64,000 nt of DNA. It comes from Echria macrotheca. Its lineage: Eukaryota > Ascomycota > Sordariomycetes > Sordariales > Schizotheciaceae. Shown here piece by piece: positions 42,756-55,661 of the stretch (positions within the stretch are counted from its first letter, which is position 1; every line of letters begins with the position of its first letter). The notes under the pieces are model-generated. The model searched no databases and was not told the origin of the DNA. It saw only the letters and a program-made list of their open reading frames with translations. The DNA is taken from the NCBI GenBank assembly GCA_030411725.1, contig MU839834.1, forward strand, positions 124,001-188,000, written 5' to 3'. A program made the translations under genes and the position numbers.

Positions 42756-43910
42756 CCCCCGCGATCACAGAAACCCCAACCCACCACCAAATGCAAGATG
42801 AACCCCCAGACCGTGTGCCGCCCGCCAATTTTTGTGCAGAAAGAGGAAAGCCAAAACCTAGAAGCACAATAAAAGGAAATGAAGACCTTCAAAGAGAAGG
42901 ATGTCGTCCGTCCGTCCTCGTGAGACCAGCTGCACTTGCCGCGACGAAGGCAATGTATGCAGCCCATTCTCCGGCCCACCAACACACACGTACATCGACC
43001 TCGTCCCACCGAGCCATGTATACCGGTATCGTATATCGATCCGGTAGATGCTCGGTCGTGATCTCGTCCACCGCCGTCTATTCTTGTGATGCAACCCCAT
43101 TCCGCGTTTCATTTTGTTGATCCTTCGATCTTCCCAATGCTCCCACTCGCAGACTTCTCTTCCATATCGTTTGGCCCTTAGCCAGCCCGGAAAATCATCT
43201 CTTTGTCCCCTCACGGCCCCTGATCAATCATCGGAGCAAGGTCTCCCTGATTGCGCCCCCACTGTTTGACTGCAAGGCTTCGAACCCCAGACGTGAGGTT
43301 GCCATGACGGGGGCGACATCAACAATGTTCTTGCTATCGGCTGGCTTTGGACGGCTTGACGATAGATGGCCATTTGGATCGCTCGAGGGGCCCGAGGGTT
43401 TCCTGGTGTTTCGGGCGCAGCCATGCGCTGGAGGCAGCTACGGCCGAGTTTGACGACGATCCGACGATTCCTCGTATAGCTGAAGACCTCGAGGGCGGCG
43501 TGTACGATTTGTCGAACTCAAACGCAACCGAGGGTCTCAAGTGGAGAGCCTTTGTGTCGCAAATCCCCAATTCGGTCATGGCGCTCAGGCTCAACTTCCC
43601 AATTCATGGTCTTGCATCGTGCAATTCCCACCGGATCGGGAAAGCCTATCCTGTCGCATTGACCATATATGGGCCGTTGCGACTTGGCGAGCGGTGCACG
43701 TCGACTTCAAATTGACGTTTGCCCTCGAGTTCGACAACGTTTGGGTCGATCCGGTCGGAATGCGAAGGACAGAATCGGAGCACTGCAGCTCTAAACCAGC
43801 ACGTTTCTGCGATTGTAAACAGCCACTTCAGGAAGAGATTCTCCACTCCAACGCGACAGATCAACTTCGGATGCCCGGCCAGGCCACGGGACGGGGGTGC
43901 ACCGCTTACA

Positions 43911-45501
43911 CTATCGCTCATAATACATGCCCGATCCCGAGTGCGAATGTTCCGGAGGGTGCTGTTCTCCGGAGCTGAGATGTTGTTGCCCGCCGGGTTC
44001 CCCGTACCAGCCTGTGTAATTATCGGCGGGTTTGGAGTATGGGTATGATTGTTGCCACGACCCATAGTTCGACGGTGGAACGGCGCCAGCGGACAAAGAA
44101 ACGTTGTGCTCCAGAGTCGTCCCGGGGACCGTTTCGATTCCCGGAATCGTCGTCGCGATAGGTGGTGGGTACATATCGCCTCCTCCTATCGAGCTAGACT
44201 TGCGATCGTACGATCGCCCCGAATGGTTGCTCATCTGCGATATCGACGGGTACTGCTGGTGGCTTCCCACACTCTCGGCGCCAAAAGACAGAGATCGGGA
44301 CGGCGGCGCTGGATAGGTTGACCATCCCATTTCATCCCTCGACGAGGATTCAGAGCCGACCGATGCTGACCAGGGCGCAGATGGCGGAGGGGCGTGCGGA
44401 GTGTAGGGCGAGAAGGCCGGCGTTATTGGCGACTCGCCCGGATAAGATCTCCATGTGTTGGGCAGGTCGCCGGGCTTTGACGAACTCGGGCTTGCATCTG
44501 CGGACATCCAGTTCGTCATGCCGTGGTGGCCGTAGTCGTATGGTCGAGTACTCGACGCACTCGAAGGCACTTTTGGAGCCTTAGTAGGCTGGCCTTCGAC
44601 GTCTTGATTCGCGTTCAGGGGAAGGGGCTGGGACTTACTCTTGGAGTCAGGAGTATAGCTCTCCGATCCGGGCGGCCTATTGGGCGGCGGCATGGTTTGG
44701 ACAGAGGGCATCGTTAGTTGAGGGTACGGTTGCTGCCCATGCATGTCGGACGGGAGGCCGGTCTGCAAGGCAGGCGACGAGGAGGCCGAGGCGATCTTTG
44801 GGCCGACCGACCGCGACGCCGATTTCTGTCGCGTATCCTGTGGCGGTTGCTGGTCTACAGGGTAGAAGCTGCATTCTTTCTTGAGTCGTATGCAGTTTAC
44901 GCATCGCCCTTGAACGTCGTTTTGCGATGGGATGCACCTGATCTTTCGGCGGCGGCAGTGACCTTTCTTCAGTCTCAGCATACAAAGTCCATCTACAAAG
45001 ATGGATTCCCGTCAGCTTTCCAAGTGGAGAAAAAAACTTACCGCATGCAACGGATGTTCGATGATATCCAAGCTTGTTTCTTCTCTTCTCCGCGGCGAGT
45101 CCAAGAGGGTCCTGTCCCGGGGCGGTCGCTTGCTGCGGCGTAGGGGGGAGTTGCTGGACGGGCGGTTGGGGCTGCGGCGCGCCAACGGTTGGCGTCGATA
45201 TGGAGCGCTTCAGCTTCAGCGATTTCGAAAGCGAGTCCGAACGGTCTCTCGAAGGAATGCCCGAGTCCGGACCCGATCTCATGTCCATCCCGGACGATGA
45301 TTGCGGTGGCACCGAGTAATTGGGCAGGTACCCAGATGATGGTATGTCCATGTCGGCGCCGTTTTGAGACGGCGGTGGGGGGTATTGATATGACATTATG
45401 TCGGTCATGGGTGCTGATGGTACAGAAGGATATATAGCGGAGTTGCTTGATCCCCAGTGGTCCAGATTCGATTTAAGTGGTGGCGGAGCAACGACTGCCA
45501 T
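43911..45501 (-). CDS. Zn2Cys6 transcription factor without a visible fungal_trans domain
   Basis: Two exons, 45501-45042 and 44962-43911 (78-nt... intron bounded by GTAAGT and AAAG, phase 1), 503 residues. The zinc cluster is Cys153, 156, 163, 174, 177 and 184 with the spacing C-x2-C-x6-C-x10-C-x2-C-x6-C, preceded by a basic EKRRNKLGYHRTS segment. The intron cuts the codon right after the first cysteine. About 150 Pro/Ser-rich residues precede the finger and about 320 follow it (SSSRDEMGWSTYP, SISQMSNHSGRSYDRK, Gly/Tyr/Pro-rich end). I see no helical middle-homology (fungal_trans) region, so the protein resembles the short class of Zn2Cys6 regulators. It is presumably nuclear and DNA-binding; the target genes are unknown. 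A very long upstream region without genes suggests complex control. Confidence 0.85.
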
Positions 45502-48385
45502 GAAAGAGTTGTTATTTGGTTGAGCTGGAGAGTTGTCAGGGAAAAACCGGGGTCCGAGTTGAGCGCCGGATGATCGAAGAGGGTGGTGGCAAGAAGGGGC
45601 AAGCGAAGATTACAGCGGGTCTCAACCACTGGTCGATTAAGTCCCAGGTATGCAGCTATGGCGAGCTGTATTCTTACAACCACTGGTCCTGCTCGATATG
45701 ACAACGGGGTTGTCTTATAGCATGGCTCAACGAGAGTTGTGCTTGTCGACGTCCCTGGTCCTGGAAACACAAGAGGTCTGCGTCCTGTTCGGCCTGCGGA
45801 TGGGGGGTTGCTGTCCGGGGGGGCGGGATAGGAGGCGAGGATACTCGACTTTCTTCCCAGCTGTGCTGGCGACCGAGGCAGATCGATGGCTTCAAAAGGC
45901 CGACAGAAGAGACGAACGGGACAGAAGGGCAGGTAGCGAGCAACGAAACGGGCCAATGGAGTTGATGAAGGACTTGTGGTTCGCGGCAGCTGGAGCGACG
46001 AGGATCCAAGCAATGTGACTGGCGACTAAAATACACCCCCTTTGGGGAGCCAGCCTGGGGCTCCTGGGAAGGCTGGGGGTGACAGCGGCAGCAACAACGG
46101 CAACCCTCTTTACAAGGGTCGAGACGGAAAGAGGAGTTAAGGCTATATGTGAGGCCGAGTATAGCAAGTGTGTGCGTGTGCGTCGCGGGAGGCCGACAGA
46201 CTAAGTGAGTTGTGTGTCTGGGTGTGCGGCGTGTGAGAGCTGGTCCGGTCGAGGAACTGTGAGAGGCCGGCCAGGGGGAGGGGGGTATGGACTGGGTGTC
46301 GAGAGCGGAGGCAGCTGTCAAGTGGCAGCTGGTGTGCAGTGTGGAGAGGTTTGCTGCAGTGCACGAACGAAACCAACCAAGAGCTGGGTGGAATGGAACC
46401 GGAAGCCAGGAGGAAGCTTGGTAGGCCGCGTCGAAGACACGGCTCGCACCCCAAATTTTTGTACCTGAGAGGAGGGATGGCCGACCTCAATGTGGGCAGG
46501 GGGCTCCCGCAGTTGCTGTTTTTGGAAGTCCTCGTACAACCTTCCGGGGCTGTCAATGTCTGCCGTTTGCTGCTTGCAGCGCTTCGCGGCAATGACAAGA
46601 TCAAGATCGGGTCCGTCGGACGTGAGGAGAGCACGTATGCGACGACCCTTCCTGACTGTTTGGGAAAGTAGCCGACGCAGTATGCGTGTAGATGGAGTGC
46701 TTGGAACTGCTAGTGAGCTGCGGGATGGGGGGTAACCAAGAGAAGTTGGGGGGCCACCACGCGGGAGGGTTGAGGCTTGATTTAAGAGCCGGCCGCTTGG
46801 AGAAGGACGATGGCAGCTGGAGCCGCGTTAGTGAGGTGAGTGATTACTCCTCGTCGTCCGCTTGCGAATTCCGTTTGCTAAGATCTCGTTGGTCGCCCGA
46901 AGCTGCGCAGCTATTGCTGGATTGCAGGATAATAAGCAACGACAGCGTCTTGGCCATTCACGTCGCCGGTCATCGGCGTAGCTTTCCGCTGCCTGAGGAA
47001 CGAACGTCGAGGTATCCGCCTGTCAGCACAGCGCAACTGCTTTGCTCGGGTTATTGGTGCTGCGATGACGCGGACGGCTGGGTGCTCCAGAGGCGATGAG
47101 ATGCTCCGCCAGATCGGGGTGGAGGACGGGAGAGGCGCGTGGGTTCGCGGGTCGGGAGCGGTCCATGTAATTCGGGATGGTACCACGGCCGGGACACCTT
47201 GTTCTGCAGAGCGCTGGGGTTGTCGCAACGGCCGGCCTCGATTGCGATGGCTGAGAATCGCCGCTTTGTTTTTCGGCCGCGGGTTTCCTTTTCCCTTCTC
47301 TGGTTGCTGTTACCGCGTATCGATCTCGCGACCCTCGATCCTCACGACCCCAGTGAGACAAGTCAAGGGAGGGAGGCCCAAGGGTGCCGTCGATTCGGTC
47401 GACAATGCGAGGGGCAGCCCTTGTGTCAGACACGGTTCCAGATGCGTGATGCAAGCGGAACGAGCGACAGCTATATCGAAAAAAAGAAGCAGTGGTTTCT
47501 CGCGGCGCGAGCAGGGTGGTTGCAAAGTTTATAAGAGAGGACGTTTATATTGAACAGGGTTGGCGTGCTGGCTTGGAGGGGTGGCAAGGAGCAGGATGCA
47601 AGGGCAGAGAGCGAGGGTCAGCTCGCTCGTCATAGTCCCAATTAAAGGCAGCACCACTTTATCGGGGATGAAGAAGGAAAGTCGCGCTGCGTTCCTCATC
47701 CACCGTGTTTTCTCTTTATTCCTCGGGCAGGCGCAACCCACCGCAGACGAGTGGCTAAGGACAATGGATCGAGCTGGCCGGACAAGGAAGGTACAACTGC
47801 GGCTAGAAGAGCCAAAATCGCCAGAAACCGTTTGCTGTGGAATAATAAGCTAGGGGAACTCCAAAAATCGGAGATTTCTTTTTTTTTTCCTGTGGTCAAT
47901 CCGTCTAGGTTGCTCATCAAAGTCCGGCTTCACTCGCCCTGCTTCCATGCGAGGGATTCCCGCACACCCCTCCCCCATGGCTAAGTTGGAAAAATGGGTG
48001 TTAGGGTCTTTGGCCCAATTCACCCACTGGGGCGACCGCCAGAGGCTGAAACACGCTCTGGCTGCTCGGAAAGGAAGGGGATTCTCTTCCAGAGCTTCCA
48101 TGACCAGGCCGATTAGCTTCCTGGAAGATTAACCGACCTAGGATGCAGCAGGCGTGATGAATCTACGAGGTAACTAGTGCGCTATGTTTTTTGGATGGGG
48201 TATCTGTCCTGACCCTTCATCCATCCATCCATCCCGAGTTTGCACCCCGGCTTCCGTCCCGAAGTCCCAAGTGGGCGCCGTGAACCACTGCCGGGGACGT
48301 CGATGGAGCAATTCTCGATGCCGGTCGTCTCAGGTACCACGTTGGTATAGCTGGCTACGTATACCTTACCGGGGGTGCGACAGCT

Positions 48386-48673
48386 TTGCCTGTGGTTGTA
48401 TCGAACGGCCTTATGCTGAAGACCTCCTATCAGGGCGTCTTTGTCCCCATTCAGGTCAGGGAGAGCCCTGTGCTCTGTGGAGGAGCTGGTCTCGGGACCA
48501 GAAGCTGTGGTTATGGGGTACCTACCTCGAGAGCTTCATCCCTGCTCGAGGTAGCAATCCCTCATGCGCACAAGGGTGGCATCCGGCCGGGAACGACCCA
48601 TGGAGGAGATCAGATCTTGGAACTGGAGGAATCGGTACGGAAGGCGATCAAGAAGCATGGCGGAATGCTTTGA
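48386..48673 (+). CDS. Doubtful short ORF in the gene-poor region
   Basis: A 95-codon frame that continues openly upstream to about 48287 without a start codon. The upstream part reads like protein (DAGRLRYHVGIAGYVYLTGG, then GVFVPIQ) and the end reads LELEESVRKAIKKHGGML. A GTCAGG donor-like site follows the GVFVPIQ segment. It could be part of a small spliced gene or a relic. I recognise no homologue and another frame is open over the same DNA, so chance is also possible. Confidence 0.15.
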   Translation: MPVVVSNGLMLKTSYQGVFVPIQVRESPVLCGGAGLGTRSCGYGVPTSRASSLLEVAIPHAHKGGIRPGTTHGGDQILELEESVRKAIKKHGGML

Positions 48674-50266
48674 GCATTAGGTAGTTGCTGCGTGTAGTCT
48701 TTTGGATGGGGGGGTACGCTCTGCGCGGCACAAGAAACAACTGGAGGGGTGGGGGGAAAGAGGTCGCAACGTGGGTGTGGCAGCGGAAGTATGCCGGCGT
48801 GAGATCAACCAAAGAACGAAAGCTTTCGACCTCGACCGTGGTGTGCGGCGTCCGAGAGCCAGGCATCAGCCAAATCTCAGTCTGTGTTGCGTTGGCTACC
48901 ACGAAGGAATTGGGTAGCTTCGCCGGGTCTGTCGAGGAATGCGAGAAGCTCCCCTGCGGATCCCTGACTAATAATTGCCAAGAAATCCATCCATACCAGG
49001 GCCTTTTTCATAGGCTTAAGGCCGTTGAGCGCAAACCCCTATCCTTGAGTTGGCGTTCGCGGTCGTGAACGGCCCCCGCCAGCCACCATCTGCAAGACGT
49101 GAGCTAGTATCTGTTGTTATAATTGGAGTTTTGTTATTATTATCTTTTTTTCTTGCCTTCCCTGCTCCCTTTTTAACCAATAGCCAGCTGCGGGTTCTTT
49201 GGAAGAAGGCGCGCCAGTTCTTCCTCGATTCAGGCCCAACGGAAGCACTCGCGGTCGAGTCGGCAGCGGACGACAAGAGGACGAAGGGATGAAAGCTTCC
49301 AGAACCCGATCGACGACAAGGTCCCGCGGCATTTGAAGCTTAGCGCAGTCACAGCAGCTAACCGTTCGTCTTGGACAGGGCGTGTGCCCCAGACTTACGC
49401 GGCTTGTCCCAGGCATATCCGTTCTCCGCAATGGTCTGAGCTAGTTAGAGCTTTGTGTAGGCCTAGCAGCAATAAGCGCCCATCATGCAAGGTGTTGGAG
49501 AAGCTACCCCAGCTTGGCCAGCGAGGGAGGGCCGGCCGTCCACGGATAGTTTTTGAGGCGGCGCGGCGGTCGGGTACCTTGCATCGATTGTGGCAAGAGC
49601 CGTCAGGCACCATGTCCTGGGATTCGGATGAGGGGGAGGTTACTCCAGCGTGCCATCAATGAAGAGGGCCCTCATGGCATTGGCTGATCCCCCAAATCGA
49701 CGCCCGCAAGAGGGCCCCTTCATTTTGCGAGAAGCTGCAGTGCGACGCAGAACTGGGTGCAAATCGATATTGGCTATTTAGGCGTTTGCCTGCGATAGCG
49801 CTATCTCTCCCACAGCAGCAGCATAACCAGCGCAATGGTAAAATGCCGGCTAGAGATGTCCGATGTCGTCGTCCTTGGAGACCGGTTCCAGAGCCTGCTC
49901 CGCAGCGATTATGCGACTCGGCCGTGTTACCGTTGCACATGGCGCTGTCGTGCAGCCTCGACTTTGTTCTTCGGCTCTGTTCCCGGTTCTTTTTGGACCG
50001 TCTCGGGGCTGGACTGCCGGTGGCAGCTGCGAGTCATCTCAGCAGGGTGGTATTGTCGACGACGCCATGTGGTGGATGGCTGCATGTCAGACGTTGCACA
50101 ACAACGTGGAAAGCAGAAGCCAGATTCAACGACAGACACACAAGGACCAGCTCCGGAGTTCCAGCCCAGAGCCCGGCCGAATCGGACCCCGTCTCCCCGT
50201 CATGATCCGCGGGGTCTCGCTTCTGGAAGCTCTGAAGAAGACGTGAACCCCGTCGCGAATCATTCT

Positions 50267-51069
50267 TCAAGGGAGATTAGCTCCCACCTGACGAACGGGC
50301 AAGGGGCCCAGCGCTCTGGGCCAGCCGGCCATGCCGACGGCGTTGCTCAAGCACCTCCGCGTGGACTGCGCTGTGATCGGGACCGTGAACATCCCGGCCG
50401 TCTGAGGGTTCGCCACGATGTAGAAAAACCAAGGTGTGGGGTCGAGCGTGAACATGGGATGAACTAGATCTGTCCATGCGCCCAGCGAGGTGCAGGGTGC
50501 TGTGTTGGTCGATCAGGAACTGATCTTCACCGGGATCAGCTAACTTAGCCAGATCGGTAAGTTTTTCGCAATTCTTCCCAAGGACAGCCATGCGCATCAA
50601 CGCGTGTCCAGTCGCGGAACCCCTCCGTGATGTCGATTTTAGACGATCAAACAGAATATCCGAGCGAGATGGGCAGACGTCGTCGGTGGTGACGTTGAAT
50701 TGCATGGCTGTCCCGACCTGCCAGCAAGGTGGCAGATAAGGTTCACGTCCACATCAGATGAACTGAATCCCCAGGAGCGGCCGAGCCCGTAGATCGGGGC
50801 TTCTTGGGAAGTTCCACGACTGTCACGTCGTCCATCACGGGTGTTCGAAACCACCTTCCAGTAACGACACGACAAACAGCTCGAAGAATTGGTGAATAGG
50901 CCCGAAAAATGCTAGATGTCGCCTCGCTTAGTGGCCGGCTTGTGTCTGTTATTGCTGCGCTTGTGACGATAATATGGATTTCCATAGTTTCCCAAAACCC
51001 AGAATTGCGTTTGCAGAGCCTGACAGCGATGGCGGGGGATGCTGGCTGACACGAGCCAGCCTGAGGCAC
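50267..51069 (-). pseudogene. Possible gene relic in the gene-poor region
   Basis: Several minus-strand frames in succession carry protein-like segments that change frame. Around 50890-50760 there is FRAYSPILRAVCRVVTGRW; around 50640-50550, ITEGFRDWTRVDAHGCPWEEL; and around 50490-50290, DLVHPMFTLDPTPWFFYIV followed by GMFTVPITAQSTRRCL. No set of splice sites I tried joins them without stops. Either an unrecognised multi-exon gene or a decayed one is possible. The plus strand has competing frames. Confidence 0.18.
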
Positions 51070-54000
51070 ACAACCAGGGCCTTCCCTGCGCCGACGTCAA
51101 CGTCCGCTGAACATCGATTGCAGGCAGGAGGTTTCAAACCTGCTGCTTCCGCAAGTGCAAGTTCCTCGACCCGGACTTGCCTGTTCTCAAATCGGTCTTG
51201 GATAGATTGCACATGGTCGACCAGTTTTTCATCCCCAGCATGCGCCCAGCCCAGGCACCACACCTGCACCCCCCGGACACCAGCTTCAGGCACTCTCGGG
51301 CATGCACGATGTGCATCCAGCAATTCAGCCTGCACATATTTCCACTGCAGAATCACCGTACCTGGAATCATCTTGGCAGATCATTTTTGTCAGATGAAAG
51401 CCCGTGGGCGTGGGCGCCCGATGTGCTGCGGGCGCTCGGCAGCGACGTGAAGAAGGTAGTCGTCATCAATGGTTGAATTCGACACTCCGAATAAGACGGC
51501 TCACGGTCTCCCCACGCCGAGAAAACACCAAGGTCTAGCTCTAACGGCAGCAAAGGCGGCTCGCGAGCCCGGCTCAGCCCTGCCAGAGCGGAAGAGGACA
51601 GTGGAGAGCCGCTGCCGCTGTGGTGGTCAATTAACATCGCAGCGGCCGCTGTCGTTGTGTCTCGGACCTTGCAGTTGGTCGACATCACGTTCAATTCGAG
51701 CCTGGTCACTGGCGAATTCTAGAAAACCAGAACACCGTTGCTCCTCATTCTAGCGCCGCTCTCGGATCTTCGGATGCAGTTCCACGGCCCCTTGGCAGAA
51801 GAAGCTGGGACAACTCCAGCGGGGACCGGAACACGTTATTATTAACACCCCTGGTGCCTCACAACGGCAATCCATCAATGCATACCGACAGGGCCAAACA
51901 ATTCTGATTGAGTCGATGAACACCCGACTTTCGCGGACTTTTCACAGCACTTTACACGGTCACAACGCTCGAGTCTTCACGCTCCATCATGTTTATCCAG
52001 AGGTCTCTCGCCATTACACAACAGTGGACCGAGGAAAAGCTAGGCCCTCGTATGTTTGATCTTCTTTTAGCCAGAATGTTGCGATAAGTGTCTTCTGGCC
52101 CCGTACCCACCCGCCGTAAAGTGCCTGACTGGAGACAAGAATCTGGCAAAATCGGTGGTCGGCCCGGTTTTAACCCACCCCCCGGAAGCACGCCTTGTTG
52201 TTTATGTTATCGGGTTATGGTTGGAAGCGAATATCGAAAAAGACACTTGTTCAGGGAGAGCGCCAGACCGGAGGTCAGCATGCAGCATGCAGCCTCCAAC
52301 TTGTCGATCTGCAAGTTTTGTCCCCGAGCAGCGGACAGGCTCGGCAGAACTACAATACATGGACCCGTTCACGGTTACATGGCCAGTCGGTCGGCCTGGT
52401 CGTGCTCTGGCATGCCGGTCGGAGGTCTCGACCGACATGTTGCCTGTGCTGTGTTTGATGAACTCACAGGCGGCGGTAACGTTGTCGAGAAGACATGGCA
52501 TGGTTCTAGAATCCTTCCGGTTTGGAAGATGGGAACCTCAGGGTGCCTCGGATGCAGGCGACCAGAGCGGGATTTCCGCGTCGACGGGAGATGGGCCAAA
52601 GAGGCTCATAGGGAATTCCCGCCCCGTGGAAGCTCAATTCGTTACATCGCATCGGGCCATCGCAGCTCTTGGGTTTGCTGATGGAACGCTGAGCTGCGAA
52701 CTGGCGATCTGAGCTCGCGCCGCCATGGAATCCCGATTAGATGAAGGTATCATCGCGCTCCATGTCTTGATGTTGTACTGTGGGCGTAGGCGAGCGCAAC
52801 CACGTCCGTCTGGACGCCGATGCGACCCCCACAGGCGCATTCACCTCTCTTGATTCCTGGTTCATTGGTTGACTGGCTGTCCAGGTTACCACGGAGCACT
52901 CTCGAGTCGACGTCTGCGCTGTCTGGTTTCTCCACAAATCGCCTCTCGAGGATGACGCCAGCAGCAGCTCGAAGCAACCCGGTGATATGAATCCGATCTC
53001 GGTCTCCCCGCAGCGAAAATAAAAAAGCAACGTGCGCCTGAGACATGGTGTCGTTTTCAGCGCGACGCCACAGGCTGAACCCCCCTGAAGCCCCCCACGC
53101 GATGACGACACGGAGAGGGAGCTGAAAGCTGGACGCGCTGCGAGACGCGTCCAGCGCGTCGAGCCACCAAACGCCACGAGATTAGCATCCCGGGCTTGCG
53201 AGTCGAACGAGCGATGTTGGATGGGCAGACAAGACTGGAACGTGGGCGGAGGGGTCGAGTCTGGTTGGTATGTTGGTATGCCTCGCGCGCGATGCGGCCA
53301 AATTAGCAATTCAATAGTTGGACAGAAAGAGGAAGTGGTTGTCGATGTAATATCTGACCAGGGACCATGTCCACCACCACCTTTCTGCGCAAGCAAGCAA
53401 GCAAAGCTGCTTGGAACTTTTCCTTGCGCGTTCTTCCAGGTCAGGTCAGGGCGTGGTCTCGGGGGGGAAGAAGGAGAGGGGGGCAAAAGACGCAACGACT
53501 CTCCTGCGAGCGGGGATTATAACGATGACCAAACAGGGTTTAGAACGGGGGATGATGAGGTGATGAAGAGGCACAAGCACAAGCGTGGCAAAGATATCGA
53601 AGCGGGAAGGAATCAAGAGGCGAGAAAAGGAAAACGGCGCTTCCCTTCGCAAGGCTGAAAAGCTGTGCTAAAAAGACGCGATGTGACATTGGCACGAGCG
53701 TGTCCGTGTGTTCTCTGCTAAAGCGCGCGTGCGTTGGTTCGCGCGGGTGTGCGGCGTCATCTTTGTCAGTTCTCATATCGGCGGGGGGTTCGATTCCCGA
53801 GTTTCTTGGGTTTTTTTTTTCTTTTGTTCGTCGTCATTTTTCATCTTTCTGTCCGCTGCGGTCCGTGGGGAAATAGATGCACAATGGGTTACACTAGTTC
53901 AAGGGGATCTGGGTTAAGTTGTATCTCCCGAAGACAATTGCCGTTTTGATCATCAGCGTTGGACGCGCGCCTGGAAGTGTGTGGATGCTCCAGATAGTGC

Positions 54001-54363
54001 CCTAGAATTGCTATCTGCGTGATGAACAGATGTCTGTGACATACCTAGGCAGTGAGTAGTTCGCCTTTCGTTATGTCTCTTGTGTGTCATGTTTGTTATC
54101 CCAAGGGCATGAGGGTGTGTGAGTTGTGCGAAGTTGTTGTGCTGTGGATAACTTTTGGTGAGGTGGTGGTTTGGCCAGATAGAATAGAGTATCTACTAGG
54201 TACTCAGAATACATATTCCATGCTTTCAGAGATACATAAGATATAGAAGACACAATCTGAGATACAAAACGGGATATATACACGGGGAGGTTGCAAGTAG
54301 TTTTTGTGAGATTTGATAGGTACAACAGACGAAGAATACAATGCATAATGTATGGATAAACAC

Positions 54364-54409
54364 TCCTTCTTCTCCTTCTCCTTCTCCTTCTCCTTCTCCT
54401 CCTCCTCCT
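54364..54409. repeat. CT-rich hexanucleotide repeat
   Basis: Tandem CTTCTC/CCTTCT units ending in CCTCCT, plus strand. No coding context. Confidence 0.7.
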
Positions 54410-55661
54410 TGAGCGACGACGATACAGGAACCATCAAAGATATTTCCAATTTCAAGCCTGGTGATGTGGCTGGGTGGATCAGATCCAGAAAGACTTCGTC
54501 AATACACACAGCACACACACACTTAGGGTACCCATACGGATGTAGATATATCGCATGACATTTGACGCTCGAGTGCAACGTCCATCTGGTCTCGGTGCGT
54601 CCCGAAAAAGAAAAACCCGGCGGCTTCCTTCCCTCGAGGACAACGAGCCCGACGGGGAACTTTGACACAATCTTGTCCGTGTTCCAAGTATCCGGTACCT
54701 ACCTACCTAGATATTGTGGAAAACCAAGCTCCCAGACAGGAATCTTGTGTGCGTGTGTGTGTATGTGTATGTGTATCAGAGCAAGAGCTGGACCATGTCA
54801 TCTATCTACCTATCTATTCTGCTCTTCCGACTTTTGGGTTGGCTCTGAAGCTCTGAATAGTCCCATCCGTTTTTGCCTCCAAGTCAAACAAAGCAAAGAA
54901 ACTGTTAAGACAGTGTCATCGGTCCAAGTTCTGGCGTACACCAGCAGCACTGGGGAACCACTGCCCGTGATGGTGCGCCTGGATCCTTATAGATATTGCA
55001 TCCTCAGCGTGGGATCCTCTCTCGGGGATGAGAGAGGTCTGGTCTGAGAACTACCTTATACTCTCGGTCTTTATTCTTTCTTTCTCATTAAAGCAATGCG
55101 CGGATGCCTAGATAGGTAGGAAGGTACCTTACCTAGTCTCGTCTTGCCACTTATTTGGCTACCGACAACCGACTATCTTGGGTAGGTAGGACACCGGGTA
55201 GAGCTTTCATCTCTTAAAGGTAGGCTGTCCCTCTGCCCAGGAGGGGGGGGGAGGATAGAATGGAAGTGCTGGTAATGACTCCTGACTGGAAACCGATGGT
55301 GGATGGGTGAGACGCACTCTCATTTCTCGAGCTAGAAGATAACAAAAACATCTATCCATAAAGTAAATTGCCAGTCAGAGAAAGTGCCTGCCGTTTTGAC
55401 GAATATTAATAAGAGATCTCATTCATAATCGTGTACTCATAACCGTGGTCGAGACAATACCGAGCAGCAAAGTAAGAGACCTGATAAGTAACAGAGAATC
55501 CAAACCGACCTTCGAATAATCCAAACCAACTGCAGCCCCAATCTCTCTCATTTCAGGTTCGAGATTTCCATCATATTCGACCACAAATGACCCGTCCAGA
55601 TACGTTGAGACGCTTCAATCCCTAGGAAATGTAATGAAACCCAGGCAGTGTTTGCTCTGCA

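Larger units (their letters stand above)
39965..43910. other. Long convergent spacer with simple repeats
   Basis: Almost 4 kb between the DUF202 gene and the 3' end of the Zn2Cys6 gene. It contains GT repeats, a diverged tandem repeat at 41112-41597, C-rich tracts near 42050-42085 and pentamer repeats (listed separately). Open frames at 43334-43715 on both strands have some coding-like composition but no ATG or supporting splice structure. No gene is called. Confidence 0.5.
45502..55661. other. About 10 kb without an intact gene
   Basis: This stretch separates the Zn2Cys6 regulator from the STAND-like gene. I found many open frames of 60-250 codons on both strands. None combines an ATG, codon bias and splice signals into a convincing model. 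Two patches look more coding-like (48287-48673 plus strand; 50267-51069 minus strand) and are listed separately. The left part probably includes the promoter and long 5' leader of the regulator. From about 54.0 kb, TAGGTA/TACCTA motifs and CT repeats appear. No transposon termini, tRNA or rRNA were seen. Confidence 0.5.

Noticed and set aside
43255..43290. Minus-strand GGGGTTCGAAGCC resembling a T-arm
   Set aside because: The 3' half of the stem does not pair and no tRNA body surrounds it.
43334..43715. Overlapping coding-like frames on both strands downstream of the Zn2Cys6 gene
   Set aside because: Neither has an ATG in a useful place nor splice signals to extend it; most likely 3' untranslated sequence.
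52737..53495. 252-codon minus-strand ORF
   Set aside because: Composition is Ser/Pro/Arg-rich without any domain, the upstream end is a low-complexity GC-rich stretch, and competing frames are open; probably chance in GC-rich DNA.
53770..53815. GGTTCGATTCCCGA followed by a T run, like a tRNA T-arm and Pol III terminator
   Set aside because: The T stem pairs for only three bases, no A box is present at the right distance, and no acceptor stem can be formed.
46000..54000. Search for transposon termini, long inverted repeats or AT-rich RIP tracts
   Set aside because: By eye I found no paired inverted repeats, target-site duplications, transposase motifs or strong AT skew. A computed self-alignment and dinucleotide RIP index would be decisive.
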